Positions 1 to 7,205 of a stretch of 9,410 nt of DNA are shown piece by piece; the stretch's first letter is position 1; each line of letters begins with the position of its first letter. The position numbers and the translations under genes were made by a program. The notes under the pieces were generated by a model. That model did not search any database. It had not been told where the DNA came from and worked only from the letters and a program-made list of their open reading frames with translations. This DNA comes from Calditrichota bacterium (GTDB taxonomy: Bacteria; Calditrichota; Calditrichia; RBG-13-44-9): NCBI GenBank assembly GCA_016934605.1, contig JAFGSO010000398.1, positions 1-9,410 on the forward strand. The letters run 5' to 3'.

Positions 1-9
1 ATCTGTCTT

Positions 10-39
10 TTGCAAAAAACTTCTTGCAAAACATATAAG
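10..39 (+). promoter_or_regulatory. Possible promoter of the parvulin operon
   Basis: TTGCAA (10-15) and TATAAG (34-39) are separated by 18 bases, which resembles a sigma-70-type promoter. The octamer TTGCAAAA occurs twice (10-17 and 24-31), 14 bases apart, across the -35 box and spacer, so a regulator could bind here. A transcript starting near 46 would leave a leader of about 60 bases before the ATG at 105. The window begins just upstream, so an earlier promoter cannot be excluded. Confidence 0.35.
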
Positions 40-89
40 GTACCAATATGTTTAGGGTCGTTTCAGAGAAGAATCGTAGTTTTATTTCC

Positions 90-95
90 GGAGGT
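90..95 (+). promoter_or_regulatory. Ribosome binding site deciding the start of the first parvulin gene
   Basis: GGAGGT lies nine bases before ATG 105. The earlier in-frame ATG at 48 has no such site and would put 19 polar residues in front of the signal peptide. The site therefore selects 105 as the start. Confidence 0.8.
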
Positions 96-104
96 CTTTT
101 TTTC

Positions 105-1814
105 ATGCAAAAAGAATTAAGATTTTTATTGCCGTTGTTCCTTGTTTTTGGGTTCCTCTCCTCATGCGACAGATCGCCTGATATTGTTGCACGGGTGGGA
201 GATGAAATAATTTCGACCGAGGAATTCAGTAATGCCCTGAAACAGAGATATCCTCACAAAAATCTGGAAGAGACAGCTATTGAGGAGCGCAGAAGCCTGA
301 TAAAAAATATGATGGAGAAAAAAGTTAAATACATGAGAGCGGCAGAACTGGGAATGGAACAAAATGCTGATTTTCTTGAAACCATTCGCCTGCGGGAATC
401 CCGGTTGATTTCTTCCAAATTACCAGAAAAATTGATTGTAGACAGTCTGGTAACCGAGGATATGATTAATTCCAGGCTGGCTTTGAGCAAGGCCAGGACA
501 GATGTAATTCTGGTGGGTCTGGCTTATCATGGAGTTCCCGGCAGGATTATTCACCGTTCTCAGGAAGAAGCCATGACCATTGCCAAGGAAATTCTAATGC
601 AGGTGAAACAGGGTGAAGATCTTGCGCGTCTGGCAGAGATTTATTCCGATGACTCCCGCGTCAGAAATAATCAGGGCCTTTTTTCACCTTACCACCCGGG
701 TACCTTTCATCATGCCGTCGATGCAGCCGTTTTCCTGACACCGGCGGGAGAGTTATTCGGACCAGTAATAACACCTCAGGGAATTTTTCTGGGAAAGGTC
801 CTTGAAAAAGAATCCATCAATCTGGACACCGTATCTCATAATGAAAAATTGAAAACCAAGTGGAACATTTATAACAACAATTTTTACCAGAGAGGTGATT
901 CTATTTACAGAGAATTAACCGCAAATTTCAAAGAAGAACTGGGCTGGGAAGTATCCAGCACTGGCATAAGTCAATTCCTGGGAGCTATTGATGAATGGTC
1001 CAGGAATCCGGAAGCAAATGACGCTACTTTCACAGCACAGCAGCGTTCCATTTATCTGGGCCGGGTCGGTAAAGATACGATTACCTCGGGTTATTTTATT
1101 GATGAATTCCAGAGAACATTTCACGATAATTACCGGAAATTCAATTCAGAGGCCGGTCTGGAAAAAATGATAAATGAACTGATACAGTATCAGACCTGGG
1201 TTATAAAAGCCCGGGAACATAACATCCGGGAACTCCCTGAAATAAGGGAAAGAATGTCAGATATTCGAAAAAATTTACTGGTTGAATTTTTCGATCGCGA
1301 AGAAATAAAAGCCAGATCCATTCCCACCCAGGAAGAGATTGAAACTTACTACCAGGAAAATAAATCCAATTATATGGATTCCAGGAGAATACACATCCGG
1401 GAGATTGCGGTGGGAGATTCGCTTACAGCCGAAAAAATTCTGGATAAAGCCAGAAAAGATCCTGAAAATTTCCATAAACTGGCAGCAGAATATACCGAGA
1501 AGAGTTTTATGAAAGAACGGGGTGGAGATCTTGGGTATCAGTCGGTAAATTCACCGAGGCTGGTTGTGCAAAAAGCTGTTGAAGCAGGTGAAAACCAGAT
1601 TATCGGACCGATTCATGACCGAAGTTATTATTATATCATAAAAACCGGAGATATCGAACCCGAAAGACAGAAAGAATTATCTGAGGTAGAAATCGTGGTG
1701 CGATCGAATGTCCAACAAAATAAGCAAGAGGAAATCCTGGAAAATCATATCGCTGAATTCCGCAAAAATCATACTTATTGGATCAACGAAAATGTAATCA
1801 AAAAATTAAAATAG
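105..1814 (+). CDS. Parvulin-type peptidyl-prolyl isomerase-like lipoprotein
   Basis: The product is 569 residues from ATG 105, chosen for the GGAGGT box. It opens with a lipoprotein signal peptide: a hydrophobic stretch ending in the lipobox LSSC with Cys21, followed by Asp at +2. A SurA-N-like segment follows (IVARVGDEIISTEEF, about 26-110). A first parvulin-like region spans about 132-236 and a second about 427-516, the latter keeping the GGDLGY signature. The family catalyses prolyl cis-trans isomerisation or acts as a chaperone for exported proteins. The catalytic pattern is eroded: domain 1 lacks both the RHIL-type and FGYHII-type histidines. Domain 2 keeps RIHIREI, but its second histidine position reads YYYII. 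A chaperone or scaffold role is therefore more likely than strong isomerase activity. It heads a run of three related genes, with the next one seven bases downstream. It acts on the periplasmic side, anchored to a membrane. Confidence 0.85.
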   Translation: MQKELRFLLPLFLVFGFLSSCDRSPDIVARVGDEIISTEEFSNALKQRYPHKNLEETAIEERRSLIKNMMEKKVKYMRAAELGMEQNADFLETIRLRESRLISSKLPEKLIVDSLVTEDMINSRLALSKARTDVILVGLAYHGVPGRIIHRSQEEAMTIAKEILMQVKQGEDLARLAEIYSDDSRVRNNQGLFSPYHPGTFHHAVDAAVFLTPAGELFGPVITPQGIFLGKVLEKESINLDTVSHNEKLKTKWNIYNNNFYQRGDSIYRELTANFKEELGWEVSSTGISQFLGAIDEWSRNPEANDATFTAQQRSIYLGRVGKDTITSGYFIDEFQRTFHDNYRKFNSEAGLEKMINELIQYQTWVIKAREHNIRELPEIRERMSDIRKNLLVEFFDREEIKARSIPTQEEIETYYQENKSNYMDSRRIHIREIAVGDSLTAEKILDKARKDPENFHKLAAEYTEKSFMKERGGDLGYQSVNSPRLVVQKAVEAGENQIIGPIHDRSYYYIIKTGDIEPERQKELSEVEIVVRSNVQQNKQEEILENHIAEFRKNHTYWINENVIKKLK

Positions 1815-1821
1815 GTAATTC

Positions 1822-2658
1822 ATGAAGACGTTATTACATCTGTTTGTCGGTTTATTATTGCTTACACTGTTACTTCAATGCAGGAACAGTTCGGTGCCAT
1901 CGATTGACATTATCGCCAGAGTCAGTGACGAATACCTGACCCGGGATGAACTTGCTAACTGGATGCCTCCCAATTTGCCGGATGATCAGAAAGTAATTCT
2001 TGCCCGCCAATATGTCGACCGCTGGGTGCATAAGACGGTGATGGCACGTTCTGCACTGAATGATGGACTCTCTCTTTCAGACTATGAACAATGGTCCATG
2101 GAATATCTGGAGAAAGAGATGTTGTCCCAGAAATACCTTGCAGCAAAACTGCCGCGGGACATCATCATTACCGATGAAGAAATTTCAACCTATTATGAAG
2201 AGAACAAGGAACAGTTTATCCGCAGCGAAGACGAAGTTCATCTGGTCCAGTTGTTCCTGGAGTCTATGGACAAGGCAATTGCAGAGGAAATCAAGGAAGA
2301 AAAAGAATTACTGGATGTCATTAAAAAAAACTATCTTGATACTCAGGTAAACCGGATCTTAGAAAAAAACGGTGATCTGGGATATGTTCCGGTAAACAGC
2401 CTGCGGAAAGAGATAGTCCGATATGTAAAAAGTGGAAGTACCGGACGGATTTACGGTCCTATCAGAATCGAAGGCGGATATTATTATTTTCAGATGATGG
2501 ACAAACAAAGCGCCGACAGTTATCGCAGCCTGGATCTGGTGAGGGAGGAAATAGAACTTCGTTTAAAATCCATCAAGCGGGAAAAACTTGCCGAGGAGAT
2601 CGTGCGCAAACAATCGGAAAAGTTTACTATTGAAATTTATCCGGAACATATTAAATAA
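1822..2658 (+). CDS. Short SurA/parvulin-like lipoprotein
   Basis: The product is 278 residues, starting seven bases after the previous stop; this spacing suggests translational coupling, as only a weak TAGG-type ribosome site is seen. The N-terminus is a hydrophobic signal ending LLLQC with Cys20. That is a plausible lipobox, but Gln at -1 is unusual, so lipidation is less sure than in the first gene. IIARVSDEYLTRDEL (30-44) matches the opening of the first gene and of SurA-N. A single parvulin-like domain spans about 135-226. It shows EVHLVQLF in place of xRHILV, keeps NGDLGYV (183-189), and ends GGYYYFQMM where active parvulins have FGYHII, so the second histidine is missing. Likely role: periplasmic chaperone or degenerate isomerase working with its neighbours. 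Parvulin membership is moderately to highly certain; enzymatic activity is doubtful. Confidence 0.8.
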   Translation: MKTLLHLFVGLLLLTLLLQCRNSSVPSIDIIARVSDEYLTRDELANWMPPNLPDDQKVILARQYVDRWVHKTVMARSALNDGLSLSDYEQWSMEYLEKEMLSQKYLAAKLPRDIIITDEEISTYYEENKEQFIRSEDEVHLVQLFLESMDKAIAEEIKEEKELLDVIKKNYLDTQVNRILEKNGDLGYVPVNSLRKEIVRYVKSGSTGRIYGPIRIEGGYYYFQMMDKQSADSYRSLDLVREEIELRLKSIKREKLAEEIVRKQSEKFTIEIYPEHIK

Positions 2659-2702
2659 AAATAGTAGAATAGATACAGAAAATTAGCCGGGGAAGTACCT
2701 GA

Positions 2703-4007
2703 ATGAAAAAAAAATTCTTAACCTCTTTTTGCCTTGTTTTTCTGCTGATTTCAGGACTTAAAGCTCAGAGTCAGCAAGGTCAGCAAATATTTGATGGTAT
2801 TGCTGCTATTGTGGGGGACGAAATTGTCCTGATATCCGACATCAATGCACTTATCACATCCTATGCCTTTCAGAATAAAATTGATATAACCAGACAACCG
2901 GAACTTTATCAGCGTCTGGGCGAAGAATTTCTGCAGAGGCTGATTGATCAGAAACTGCTTTTAATCAAGGCAGATGAAGATACCATCAGAGTGGATGATG
3001 ACCGTGTGGAAGCATCACTTAACCAGCAAATTGATTACATGATACAGCAGGCGGGTTCTGAAAATAAACTGGAACAGTACTATTCCGCTCCTATTTTTAA
3101 GATTAAAAACGACCTCCGCAAAGAAATTCAAAATCAGATGCGCATCGGAATGCTGCGTGAGAAAAAATTCATGGGCATAAACATTTCGCGCAAGGAAGTT
3201 GAAGATTTTTATCATAATTATCAGGATAGCCTTCCCGGTATGAAAGCCAGTGTTGATATCAGCCATATTCTGATGCAGATCACACCCAGCGAAGAGAGTG
3301 TAAAAGCTGCTTACAACAAAATAAGCGAAATCCAGGAAAAACTGAAAAATGGGGAAGATTTTGCCGGCCTTGCCCGCCAGTATTCGGAAGATCCCGGATC
3401 GGCCCGGAACGGAGGTGAACTGGGATTCGTCAGCCGGGGTACTCTGGTAAAAGAATACGAGGAAACGGCATTTGCCATGGAAGAAGGCGAAATTTCGGAC
3501 ATAGTTCAGACGCAGTTTGGTTTTCACATCATCCAGTTAATTGAACGACAGGGAGAACGTATCAATACCCGCCATATTCTGATTCAGCTCAAACCGACAG
3601 AACAAGATGAAGAACGTGTTATTCAGAAATTGAAAAATATCCATGAAAATATCATCAATACTGATTCCACTTTCAGTCAAATGGCGCTGAAATATTCGGA
3701 CGATCCAAATGTGGAGAAAGATCAGGGTCATCTGGGGGAATTCGAGGAAGGCGGGTTTCAGATCAAAGAATTCGAGAAAGCTGTCAGTAGTCTTCAGGAA
3801 GGAGAAATAAGTCAGCCTTTTAAAACCGATTTCGGTTATCATATCGTTAGACTGAATGATCGGAAAGAGGCTCGACCGCTCTCTCTGAAATCCGATTGGG
3901 AGCAGATTGAACAATGGGCTTTGCAGCAGAAACGTGAAAAGGAATTCGAAAAATGGCTGGCAGAAATCCGTGAAGAAGTTCCGGTTGTAGTCAAAATTGA
4001 ACTTTAA
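2703..4007 (+). CDS. surA: SurA-like periplasmic chaperone / peptidyl-prolyl isomerase
   Basis: The product is 434 residues, close to the usual SurA length. GGGGAAG (2689-2695) sits seven bases before the ATG. A cleavable signal peptide ends at LKA-Q (about residue 21), with no lipobox. The SurA N-terminal domain (FDGIAAIVGDEIVLISDIN, about 30-175) is followed by two complete parvulin domains. Domain one (183-282) has SHILMQI with His188, GGELGF and FGFHIIQLIE with His275. Domain two (289-386) has RHILIQL with His291, GHLGEF and FGYHIVRLND with His380. A short C-terminal tail ends VPVVVKIEL. SurA escorts unfolded outer-membrane beta-barrel proteins through the periplasm. Unlike E. coli SurA, where one domain is inactive, both domains here look intact. 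It is the third gene of the run, 44 bases after the second, and is followed by a 418-base gap, so the operon probably ends here. Confidence 0.93.
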   Translation: MKKKFLTSFCLVFLLISGLKAQSQQGQQIFDGIAAIVGDEIVLISDINALITSYAFQNKIDITRQPELYQRLGEEFLQRLIDQKLLLIKADEDTIRVDDDRVEASLNQQIDYMIQQAGSENKLEQYYSAPIFKIKNDLRKEIQNQMRIGMLREKKFMGINISRKEVEDFYHNYQDSLPGMKASVDISHILMQITPSEESVKAAYNKISEIQEKLKNGEDFAGLARQYSEDPGSARNGGELGFVSRGTLVKEYEETAFAMEEGEISDIVQTQFGFHIIQLIERQGERINTRHILIQLKPTEQDEERVIQKLKNIHENIINTDSTFSQMALKYSDDPNVEKDQGHLGEFEEGGFQIKEFEKAVSSLQEGEISQPFKTDFGYHIVRLNDRKEARPLSLKSDWEQIEQWALQQKREKEFEKWLAEIREEVPVVVKIEL

Positions 4008-4059
4008 ACCGGCCTATTTATTAGCTTGGTTAATCCATCCCGACCGACCGGGAATACTA

Positions 4060-4185
4060 AGTACATCAGTTCATTATTATGATGACATATTCTCTCTGCC
4101 TTAAAGAAATTTATTTTCACTGTGATCTCCGGGAACACGGATACCCGGATTTTAATACGTCACCGAATTTACGAACTGATGTACT
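4060..4185. repeat. Inverted-repeat block A with 13-bp perfect ends
   Basis: AGTACATCAGTTC at 4060-4072 is the exact reverse complement of 4173-4185, with 100 bases between. The octamer TACTAAGT also occurs as a direct repeat at 4055-4062 and 4182-4189, so both edges share sequence in both orientations. The interior contains a 6-bp hairpin around ACACGGATAC (4128-4149). No ORF lies inside. It could be a degenerate non-autonomous element or a transcribed structured RNA. Confidence 0.6.
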
Positions 4186-4190
4186 AAGTT

Positions 4191-4304
4191 ACAAAGGCAC
4201 CCAAAAAATAAGAGTGTAGGGATTAAATTATAAAAAATTATATTCATTCTGACTTATAAGTTCTATAATTTAATATTACTTACTTTCTGGCTTTATACCT
4301 TTGT
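4191..4304. repeat. Imperfect palindromic block B
   Basis: Outer arms ACAAAGG (4191-4197) and CCTTTGT (4298-4304) and inner arms ATTAAATTATA (4222-4232) and TATAATTTAAT (4264-4274) are exact reverse complements and nest symmetrically. The sequence between them pairs only partly. The block begins five bases after block A ends. It resembles a decayed palindromic intergenic repeat. Confidence 0.55.
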
Positions 4305-4410
4305 GGTTGTGAATAATGCGGGTTAGATTGAACAAAATCAATTTCAGTTTTTAAACCCAGATTCTGTTTAGTTTCAGAAAATAATAACCACTATTTCAAA
4401 ATGCACCCGC

Positions 4411-4416
4411 TATAAT
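4411..4416 (+). promoter_or_regulatory. Possible -10 box of the pqqD-like gene
   Basis: A perfect TATAAT lies ten bases before ATG 4426. No good -35 hexamer is seen 16-18 bases upstream, and there is no ribosome site before the ATG. If used, transcription would start almost at the ATG, giving a leaderless or near-leaderless message. A chance match in AT-rich DNA is possible. Confidence 0.35.
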
Positions 4417-4425
4417 CGAAACAAT

Positions 4426-4845
4426 ATGTTCAGAAAAAAAGAAAACGAAAAAGCTCTTTCACGCCGAGAAATTATTGATCAATGGCTGGAACTGTTTCCT
4501 TTTCGGCAGATGGATTATGAAAGCGGTGATGATGACAGAATCACCGTGCTGGTACCCCATCCGGAAAACTGGTTGACCCGTAAATTGCTTCCCAAACCAA
4601 AACACCCTGCCCAGAAAATTCGGCTAGATGAGATCGGATCGTTTGTCTGGCGCCATTTTGACGGAAAGCATTCAATTAATACTATCTGTGAGAAACTGGA
4701 TGAAAAATTCGGAAAAAGAGTAGAATCATCCCGGGAACGAACAGTTATTTTCGCTCAACAGCTGTATAAAAATAGCTATATAAAAGTATTTTCGAAGAAA
4801 AATTCCGATCAGAGCACTGCTGAAGATCCAGCCGGAGATTTATAA
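4426..4845 (+). CDS. PqqD-like protein (RiPP recognition element fold)
   Basis: The product is 139 residues. About 36-122 matches the PqqD family (PF05402 type): a strand region ITVLVPHP, then KIRLDEIGSFVWRHFDGKHS (64-83), TICEKLDEKFG and a helix ending LYKNSYIKVF. The motif 'LDExGxFVWxxxDG' followed by 'I...L...FG' is the hallmark. PqqD-type domains bind the leader peptide of a ribosomally made precursor and present it to a radical-SAM or other modifying enzyme. Here there is a basic N-terminal extension, including RKLLPKPKH (52-60), and no precursor peptide, radical-SAM enzyme or other biosynthesis gene in the window. The actual partner is unknown, and some PqqD-like proteins are not in peptide pathways. 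No Shine-Dalgarno sequence is visible. The gene is convergent with the HNH gene, with 15 bases between them. Confidence 0.8.
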   Translation: MFRKKENEKALSRREIIDQWLELFPFRQMDYESGDDDRITVLVPHPENWLTRKLLPKPKHPAQKIRLDEIGSFVWRHFDGKHSINTICEKLDEKFGKRVESSRERTVIFAQQLYKNSYIKVFSKKNSDQSTAEDPAGDL

Positions 4846-4860
4846 CTCTCCATTCAGGAT

Positions 4861-5118
4861 TCATCGTATCTTTACTTTCTTATTAGGATCCTGTTTTCTG
4901 ACCCACCGGATGAATTTTTCGATTTCAGGATGATCTTTGAGTCCCTTGATGCTTGAATAATTTTCTGCCAGCTCTCTGTTGGAGAAAAGTCGATGGATCA
5001 TACTATGGCAGGGACGGCAGACAATCGCAATATTATCCGGTTGTCCGTCCTCCGATCGGGGGATGAGATGATGCGTTGTATACTCTTCCACTTCCCGTCC
5101 GCATAATTCACATTTCAT
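4861..5118 (-). CDS. Small HNH endonuclease-family protein
   Basis: The product is 85 residues and is essentially only an HNH zinc-finger nuclease module. Cys3-x2-Cys6 and Cys34-x2-Cys37 form the likely zinc site. His16-His17 in THHLIPRS supply the first catalytic His, Asn29 the N, and His38 (CHSMIH, also His42) the last H. The family cuts or nicks DNA; stand-alone short versions are common in bacteria and their cellular roles are mostly unknown. It has no DNA-binding or restriction partner here, so a restriction role is not supported. It starts 37 bases after the stop of the TPR/binding-protein gene on the same strand and may be co-transcribed with it. The ribosome site is weak (ACAGG-like). 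The C-terminus is a basic tail ending KKVKIR. Confidence 0.85.
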   Translation of the reverse strand: MKCELCGREVEEYTTHHLIPRSEDGQPDNIAIVCRPCHSMIHRLFSNRELAENYSSIKGLKDHPEIEKFIRWVRKQDPNKKVKIR

Positions 5119-5155
5119 AAAACCTGTACCAGCCGGATAATACTTCCCGGAATAT

Positions 5156-7000
5156 TTATCTCAATTTCAGAAACTGTCCACGATAGAATTTGAGAATATT
5201 GAGCTGAGAATTAACCCGCGATTTGATACCAAATTGGATATTCTCCAAAATTCCCTGATACAGATCTGTATTGCTCAGGCCATCCCGGTATTCTCCCCGG
5301 CTGATGCCCGGATAATAATGGGATATCATCCATTTTCCGATGTCGTAACCCAGAAGATGATAAGTGCCCGGAGTTTCCTGCATCTGTTGTCTGAATCGAC
5401 TTTGAAAGGCCTTGTAATTCCACGATTCCTGATCCAGATACCCGGCAGAAATGTAAATGAGTCCATCCAGATAGACCTGATGCTGTTTCAGTAGTTCCTG
5501 ATCATTCCAGCCCTCGTTTCCCAGCAGCTGTGTCTCAATATTTTGAAAGGCAAACTGAGGGGCGACATAAGGAACATACTCAGGATAAATCGCAATAAAC
5601 AACGCATCAATTCCGGTAGATACTACCTGAGTGGAATCAATATCACGGCGACTTTCAGAATTAAACAGTGTTTCGGTAAGATATATCTTAAACTGCTCCT
5701 GCAGTTCTTCCTCGGTGAGCGTTGAATCCTCCTGAAGCACTGAATCTTTAAAACTTACATAAAATCCTTTGGAGCGAATAGCTTTAAACTGGCGCGAAAA
5801 GTCCTCAGTGTCCTCATAATACCACTGCTTTTCAACTATTTCTGCATCTGACTCATTTACCACATCTTCAAAACCTTTCAGAATGGAAATTCCATAGGCA
5901 TCTGCCGGAACCAGAACAGCTATTGTCTCTGCTCCAAGTTCTTCTATGGTATATTCCGCCAGAAAACGGCCCTTTATTTCGGCATCGGGATTGATCTGAA
6001 ATGCATAGGGGCTCAGAGCAGCAAGACCCTTCTGAGAGTTAAAAGGCGAAATAAAGGGGAAAAATTCATATCTTGATAAAAGCGCCAGACTGCTGCTTTC
6101 ATCATCGTTCAGGGGACCAACAATCGAGAGAGGCGAAAACTTATCCAATGCATCCATGGTGGTGTTCAGCATGGAAAGCACCCTGGATTCTACCGCCAGA
6201 GTATCTATTTGCATCACTTTTTGACGATCTCGTTGTGCCATCTCACGAGCGGCATAGTAAAATCCAAGAGCGAATGCGTTGCTGATATCATGAAGTTCCG
6301 CCTGATTTGACTTCAATATCAGTATATGGTTACTGGTAACACCCGGCCCCCTGCCTGCACGTAGAATATCCCGGGCAATATTAGCAAAAACCGATTCGGG
6401 CTGGTTGCTCAGAAAATCTCGTAAAACCATTTCACCCTGTTCAACCTGGCCGGAATTGATCATTTTTTTTGCCTGAACCAGCTCAGTTAAATTTCGAAAT
6501 TCCCGATCGTCGTACTTTCGGCCAAGATCTTTTAAATCCTGACCGCCGAGATATAACTCCATTGTATGGAAAAGATAATTGGTCGTTTTATTTTTAAGGC
6601 GCAGATCTCTGCTGTTTTGAACAACCCAATACCAGCTTTCTACAGCCTGATCATATTTCTCCCGGCGGAAGTTTATTTTCCCTTTCAGAAAATATATATC
6701 ATCCCGGTAATCACTTTCCGGATAATTACGCAGAAAATCATCGACCACCAGCATGGAGGAAGAATATTCTCCCAGCTTGTAATAACTTTTGGCCAGCATG
6801 AGTTTTAAGGCTGTTTGAATTCGGGAGTTCGGGGAGCTCTTGAGCGCATTGAAGAAAGTTTTCTGCGCATCCCGATATTGTTCCCTTTTGTAATAATCAA
6901 GTCCTTTGGAGAATAGCTGCTGATCATTCAGCTGTGCATGAGACCAGATCACTGCCAAGATAATGAATAGCAGTATCAGATTTGACTTCCGTAATTTCAA
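5156..7000 (-). CDS. Exported TPR plus periplasmic-binding-fold protein (LpoA/LivK-like)
   Basis: The product is 614 residues from a TTG start at 7000. GGAGGT lies seven bases upstream, and this start puts a clean signal peptide (KLRKSN, hydrophobic core, cut after SHA, residue 22) at the N-terminus. Residues about 25-150 hold TPR-like helical repeats (LFSKGLDYYKREQYRDAQKT, then AKSYYKLGEYSSS, then FLKGKINFRREKYDQAVESW). From about 223 to 600 runs a type-I periplasmic-binding fold of the LivK/Peripla_BP_6 kind (LSIVGPLNDDES, FFPFISPFN, ETIAVLVPADAYGISIL, GIDALFIAIYPEYV, LLGNEGWND). A polar, Glu/Ser-rich insertion sits at about 410-460. TPR-like repeats joined to this fold recall LpoA, an outer-membrane activator of a peptidoglycan synthase, but there is no lipobox. 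An amino-acid or ligand sensor role is equally possible, and no ABC permease or ATPase is adjacent. HNH follows downstream. Confidence 0.82.
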   Translation of the reverse strand: MKLRKSNLILLFIILAVIWSHAQLNDQQLFSKGLDYYKREQYRDAQKTFFNALKSSPNSRIQTALKLMLAKSYYKLGEYSSSMLVVDDFLRNYPESDYRDDIYFLKGKINFRREKYDQAVESWYWVVQNSRDLRLKNKTTNYLFHTMELYLGGQDLKDLGRKYDDREFRNLTELVQAKKMINSGQVEQGEMVLRDFLSNQPESVFANIARDILRAGRGPGVTSNHILILKSNQAELHDISNAFALGFYYAAREMAQRDRQKVMQIDTLAVESRVLSMLNTTMDALDKFSPLSIVGPLNDDESSSLALLSRYEFFPFISPFNSQKGLAALSPYAFQINPDAEIKGRFLAEYTIEELGAETIAVLVPADAYGISILKGFEDVVNESDAEIVEKQWYYEDTEDFSRQFKAIRSKGFYVSFKDSVLQEDSTLTEEELQEQFKIYLTETLFNSESRRDIDSTQVVSTGIDALFIAIYPEYVPYVAPQFAFQNIETQLLGNEGWNDQELLKQHQVYLDGLIYISAGYLDQESWNYKAFQSRFRQQMQETPGTYHLLGYDIGKWMISHYYPGISRGEYRDGLSNTDLYQGILENIQFGIKSRVNSQLNILKFYRGQFLKLR

Positions 7001-7007
7001 GAAAAAT

Positions 7008-7013
7008 ACCTCC
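7008..7013 (-). promoter_or_regulatory. Ribosome binding site that sets a TTG start
   Basis: On the minus strand GGAGGT is followed seven bases later by TTG (7000-6998). The upstream in-frame ATG (7054) has no such site and would add 18 residues before the signal peptide, so TTG is strongly preferred. Confidence 0.8.
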
Positions 7014-7205
7014 AATAAATTTCGGCTAAAAATTACCTGTACTTCTTTTGTCATTTATGCAGAAATTTATCTGTCCGAATCCTTCCGGAATGCCATAATT
7101 CCTGTTCAAAATTTTTGGCGACTCAGAGAGATCCGGAGCAGAAAGCAATCTTCAGGGCCGAAGTAAATTTACATGAATGGATTCAACATGTCAATCAGGA
7201 TATTA

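Larger units (their letters stand above)
4008..4425. other. Gene-free region rich in inverted repeats
   Basis: No convincing gene is present. The stretch carries two abutting imperfect inverted-repeat blocks (4060-4185 and 4191-4304), an inner hairpin TCCGGG/CCCGGA (4128-4133 with 4144-4149), and a TATAAT box near its right end. I see no hairpin with a T-run after the surA stop that would be a clear intrinsic terminator. Confidence 0.7.

Noticed and set aside
48..104. N-terminal extension of the first parvulin gene from ATG 48
   Set aside because: No ribosome site precedes it, it would bury the lipoprotein signal behind 19 residues, and GGAGGT clearly serves ATG 105.
3015..3527. 170-residue open frame antisense to surA
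   Set aside because: It lies entirely opposite conserved SurA coding sequence, has no recognisable motif, and is explained as a frame shadow.
4008..4056. Intrinsic terminator after surA
   Set aside because: CCCG/CGGG and AACC/GGTT pairings are short and not followed by a T-run, so no terminator is claimed.
4834..4851. GGAGA/TCTCC hairpin between pqqD and HNH as a two-way terminator
   Set aside because: The stem is only five base pairs with an eight-base loop and contains the pqqD stop; too weak to call.
4861..5118. Restriction-modification or other defence system around the HNH gene
   Set aside because: No methyltransferase, helicase or other defence gene is adjacent; the protein is a bare HNH module.
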